51,513 bases of DNA from Oscillospiraceae bacterium. Its GTDB lineage: Bacteria > Bacillota > Clostridia > Oscillospirales > Oscillospiraceae. Below, one piece after another: positions 49,288 through 51,513 of the stretch (its first letter is position 1; every line of letters starts with the position of its first letter). Below the pieces are notes generated by a model. It saw nothing but the letters and a program-made list of their open reading frames with translations. It was not told the origin of the DNA and searched no databases. A program made the position numbers and the translations under genes. The stretch lies in the NCBI GenBank assembly GCA_016293265.1, contig JAEDEN010000003.1:1-51513 (forward strand), in the 5' to 3' direction.

Positions 49288-51513
49288 TCAACGGTGCCAG
49301 AGGCTTTTCAAGAAACCGTTTTTGCCGAGCCACTCGAAATAGAACTCAAAAATCCACTGGAAGTCATCCTTCTTGTCCTCCGCAGGCTCTTCGGTCTCTC
49401 CGCCGGGAGCGGGGGTCTCGGGGACTTCGGGGGTGACAGGCAGCTGGGGAATCTCGGGAGTGATGGCATAGGCCACCACCGGCAGGGTGTCGAACTCCTC
49501 CACATAGGCCATCATAGCCGGCATTTCAGCGGCCTCCATGGCAGCATTTTCGCTGGTCTTCAGCTTCGTGACAGACAGGAGGCTCTCGCCGGTGTTCTTG
49601 ATGACGACAAAGCCTTCGCTGTTCGGGGTGATCTCATAGTAGAGGTCGGAGGCGTGGCTGATGTCGATCGTGCTGGTGTCGGAGCCGTTGGTCACCTGTG
49701 CCTTGGCTGCGGCGCCGCTGGGGGCCTTCAGGCCCACAGAGATCTTCGCATCAGGATCATCAACCTTAAAGGCGATGGCCTGATCCTTTGCCAGATAGAC
49801 CTCGTTCTTGGGGCCGTAGTCCTCATAGGTGCCGATTTCAGGGCCAGTGGTGTGGTTACCGGCATCAGCGGGGTTATGGTCGATGAACACGATGCCCTCA
49901 GCAATTTTGGTATCCACACTCAGGGTATTCGCATCCAGCAGGATGTCGCGGACTTCTTGAAAGGTGGCGTAAAGCTCATCGCCGTAAGCCTTGGCAACAG
50001 TGGTATCCGCATTCACCAGGGGGTTATAAACCCGGATGCCGTCCAGGAAGTAGGTGGAGCGGCCATCCTTGGCGCCCACGGTCAGCTTGACGGTATAGGT
50101 GCCATACTTCAAGTCGGAGAAGGACACAGTGGGGATCTGGTAATAGTCGCCGTACTGGGCCAGGTTATCCACAACCAGCACCTTAGTCAGATCGGCAGCA
50201 TTAGTCGTATTATTACCAGTATAGAGCTGGGCGCGGACCAGGCCGGTGTCCTTATTGGTACGGCTGTAAACATCCACACCGGTGCCGGTGAAGGTGAAGG
50301 TGGCAACCGCGCCGGCAGCGTTAGCGCTGGCAGAAGTCCCATCGCTTTCCTTCGTGTCATCCTCCAGGGAGGTGACCCAGCCGTGCTCGCGGACATTGAC
50401 CTCGCCCTTGTTGTCGCCAGCAGGCACAGTCGTCCACTTACCCTCATATTCGATGCCAGTGATGGTGCTATTCGTGACAAAGGTATCCTCGTAATACACG
50501 TTGTTTGCGGGGATAAAGGAAACCTTGGTCCAAGCATAATCACCATTAGCATCCTTGCCAAACGCATAGAAGCTGTCGTAGCCGTCCCAAGTCATCTTAC
50601 CGGGAGTATAGGTAAAGCTGGTTCCGTTTACCGCAAGCACACCGTATTGCATAAGGCCATCCACAGACATATTGGGACTGACAAACTCATGCATCCCGCT
50701 TCCGTCCAGATTAATTACCGTGTTCAAGCTATCGAGGGTAACAGTCACCGGCTTGGCATAGTCCAGCACATAGCTGGCATTTCCAATAGTAACCTTAGGC
50801 GTTTCAAACTCCATGGCAGGGTGGGCAGCAGTGCTGTTCTCATAAATGCCGGATTGGAGAGACATATTGGATTCCACAGGCTCACCAATGGCAGCACTGT
50901 TTTCAGCTTCCACCCCGGTGATGGTCACAATCAGCTTTTGACCGCCCTTTTTACCGCTGACGCAGTAATTATCTTTATAACTAAATCCTGTGACGGAAAC
51001 GCTTTTTCGTTCCAGATCCACACTTGCGGTAATAGTTTTGGGCGCATCATACGGAGGATCAAAGGAGCTTCCGTTCCAATTCGCCAACTGAATCTTCACA
51101 TTATCCGCCGCGTTAAAGCGGTCGGGAAGTCTGAAATCCTCGGAAATCACATCCTTCATGACGGCTTCTCCGGTCAAGGTGACCTTGGTGCTGCCAGTCA
51201 CGCTCTCCGCGATCGCATCGAACACACTGTTCAACCCATTGGCATCGCTGGCTGCCAGGTAGCGGTCAACTCTATCCACCGTGCCATAACTTCCCCATTT
51301 AGTAGCCTTGGGATAGTTGCTGGAAGTGGCGTGCATGAACCGGTTCGCATTATCCGTCTCCGTAGTCCCCGTGATATTCTCAATCAAAGTAGCGGGAGCG
51401 GCATCGTTGAAAATACCCACGGTATAAACGTCAACCTTCTTAGTCTTCAAGGCGTAAGAATTTTTAAGGCAATACCGCACAGAACAAAGGTGTGCAATAT
51501 AACCCCCAAAATG
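49288..51513 (-). CDS. Large vWA-type surface protein, 5' end outside the window
   Basis: The reading frame is open through the window edge; 741 codons are visible. At the start is VDVYTVGIF, the last strand of a von Willebrand A domain whose metal-site part lies upstream. Then come several beta-sandwich regions with internal similarity, a carbohydrate-binding-like stretch (about residues 355-500), and a Pro/Glu-rich tail ending LWHR. No LPxTG or SLH motif is visible at the C terminus. In Clostridia such vWA proteins are adhesins. A GTG at 51480 is not the true start. It stops 16 nt before the four-Cys peptide gene. Confidence 0.75.
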   Translation of the reverse strand, partial: HFGGYIAHLCSVRYCLKNSYALKTKKVDVYTVGIFNDAAPATLIENITGTTETDNANRFMHATSSNYPKATKWGSYGTVDRVDRYLAASDANGLNSVFDAIAESVTGSTKVTLTGEAVMKDVISEDFRLPDRFNAADNVKIQLANWNGSSFDPPYDAPKTITASVDLERKSVSVTGFSYKDNYCVSGKKGGQKLIVTITGVEAENSAAIGEPVESNMSLQSGIYENSTAAHPAMEFETPKVTIGNASYVLDYAKPVTVTLDSLNTVINLDGSGMHEFVSPNMSVDGLMQYGVLAVNGTSFTYTPGKMTWDGYDSFYAFGKDANGDYAWTKVSFIPANNVYYEDTFVTNSTITGIEYEGKWTTVPAGDNKGEVNVREHGWVTSLEDDTKESDGTSASANAAGAVATFTFTGTGVDVYSRTNKDTGLVRAQLYTGNNTTNAADLTKVLVVDNLAQYGDYYQIPTVSFSDLKYGTYTVKLTVGAKDGRSTYFLDGIRVYNPLVNADTTVAKAYGDELYATFQEVRDILLDANTLSVDTKIAEGIVFIDHNPADAGNHTTGPEIGTYEDYGPKNEVYLAKDQAIAFKVDDPDAKISVGLKAPSGAAAKAQVTNGSDTSTIDISHASDLYYEITPNSEGFVVIKNTGESLLSVTKLKTSENAAMEAAEMPAMMAYVEEFDTLPVVAYAITPEIPQLPVTPEVPETPAPGGETEEPAEDKKDDFQWIFEFYFEWLGKNGFLKSLWHR

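Overview
The window looks like a chromosome segment of a GC-rich, spore-forming Clostridia bacterium, most likely of the Oscillospiraceae (Flavonifractor/Lawsonibacter/Oscillibacter-like; inferred from gene content and base composition, not from a marker gene). Supporting signs are SpoVT, several proteins with S-layer homology (SLH) repeats, a Gram-positive CpsB/BY-kinase capsule module, type III glutamine synthetase, a T-box leader and A/T-rich sigma-A promoters. No rRNA, tRNA, CRISPR array, transposase or phage gene was seen.

Layout. 1-1120: a scarred accessory patch with a 3'-truncated MarR regulator, a fragment of a small mobile-element-type protein, and a 44-aa membrane peptide followed by a decayed second copy. 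1154-2719: an ECF sigma factor translationally coupled to a membrane-anchored M23 peptidase. 2840-6662 (minus): mutY, a small membrane protein, two tandem zinc-ribbon paralogs, tdk and a radical SAM enzyme in one tight operon. 6747-8803: an MBL-fold hydrolase and a glycosyltransferase carrying a C-terminal winged-helix-like domain.

8921-17201 (minus): a complete aromatic amino acid operon (DAHP synthase, TyrA, AroB, AroA, AroC, PheA, an AroE-AroK fusion, AroQ). Ahead of it is a 32-codon leader peptide packed with Tyr and Phe codons, then an intrinsic terminator, the layout of classical attenuation. 17282-25778: a PLC-like protein, LrgAB, an AGCS amino acid symporter, type III glutamine synthetase, asparagine synthetase behind a T-box leader with a consensus promoter, and SpoVT. 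26068-31827: a large SLH-anchored X-Pro-peptidase-like hydrolase, then a nucleoside hydrolase/ribokinase salvage pair.

31894-51513 is a cell-surface region. A coupled minus-strand operon starts at a good promoter (40920-40948) with a leader hairpin. It encodes an ABC exporter, a SipW-type signal peptidase-like protein, a PqqD-like protein, CpsB phosphatase, an Ig-like protein, two BY-kinases and a CapD/PglF dehydratase. Beyond one SLH protein and one divergently transcribed membrane protein lies a second minus-strand set: a von Willebrand A (vWA) surface protein (cut by the window end), an 88-aa four-Cys peptide with a leader-like N terminus, a secreted EEP-family protein with Cys repeats, an HPr-kinase-like protein, a radical SAM/SPASM enzyme and a lipoprotein-like/membrane-anchored protein. 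PqqD, SPASM enzyme, HPrK-like kinase, peptidase, ABC exporter and Cys-rich peptide together suggest a split, possibly undescribed RiPP-like (ribosomally made, modified peptide) system wired into capsule regulation. This is an inference and is the main lead of the window.
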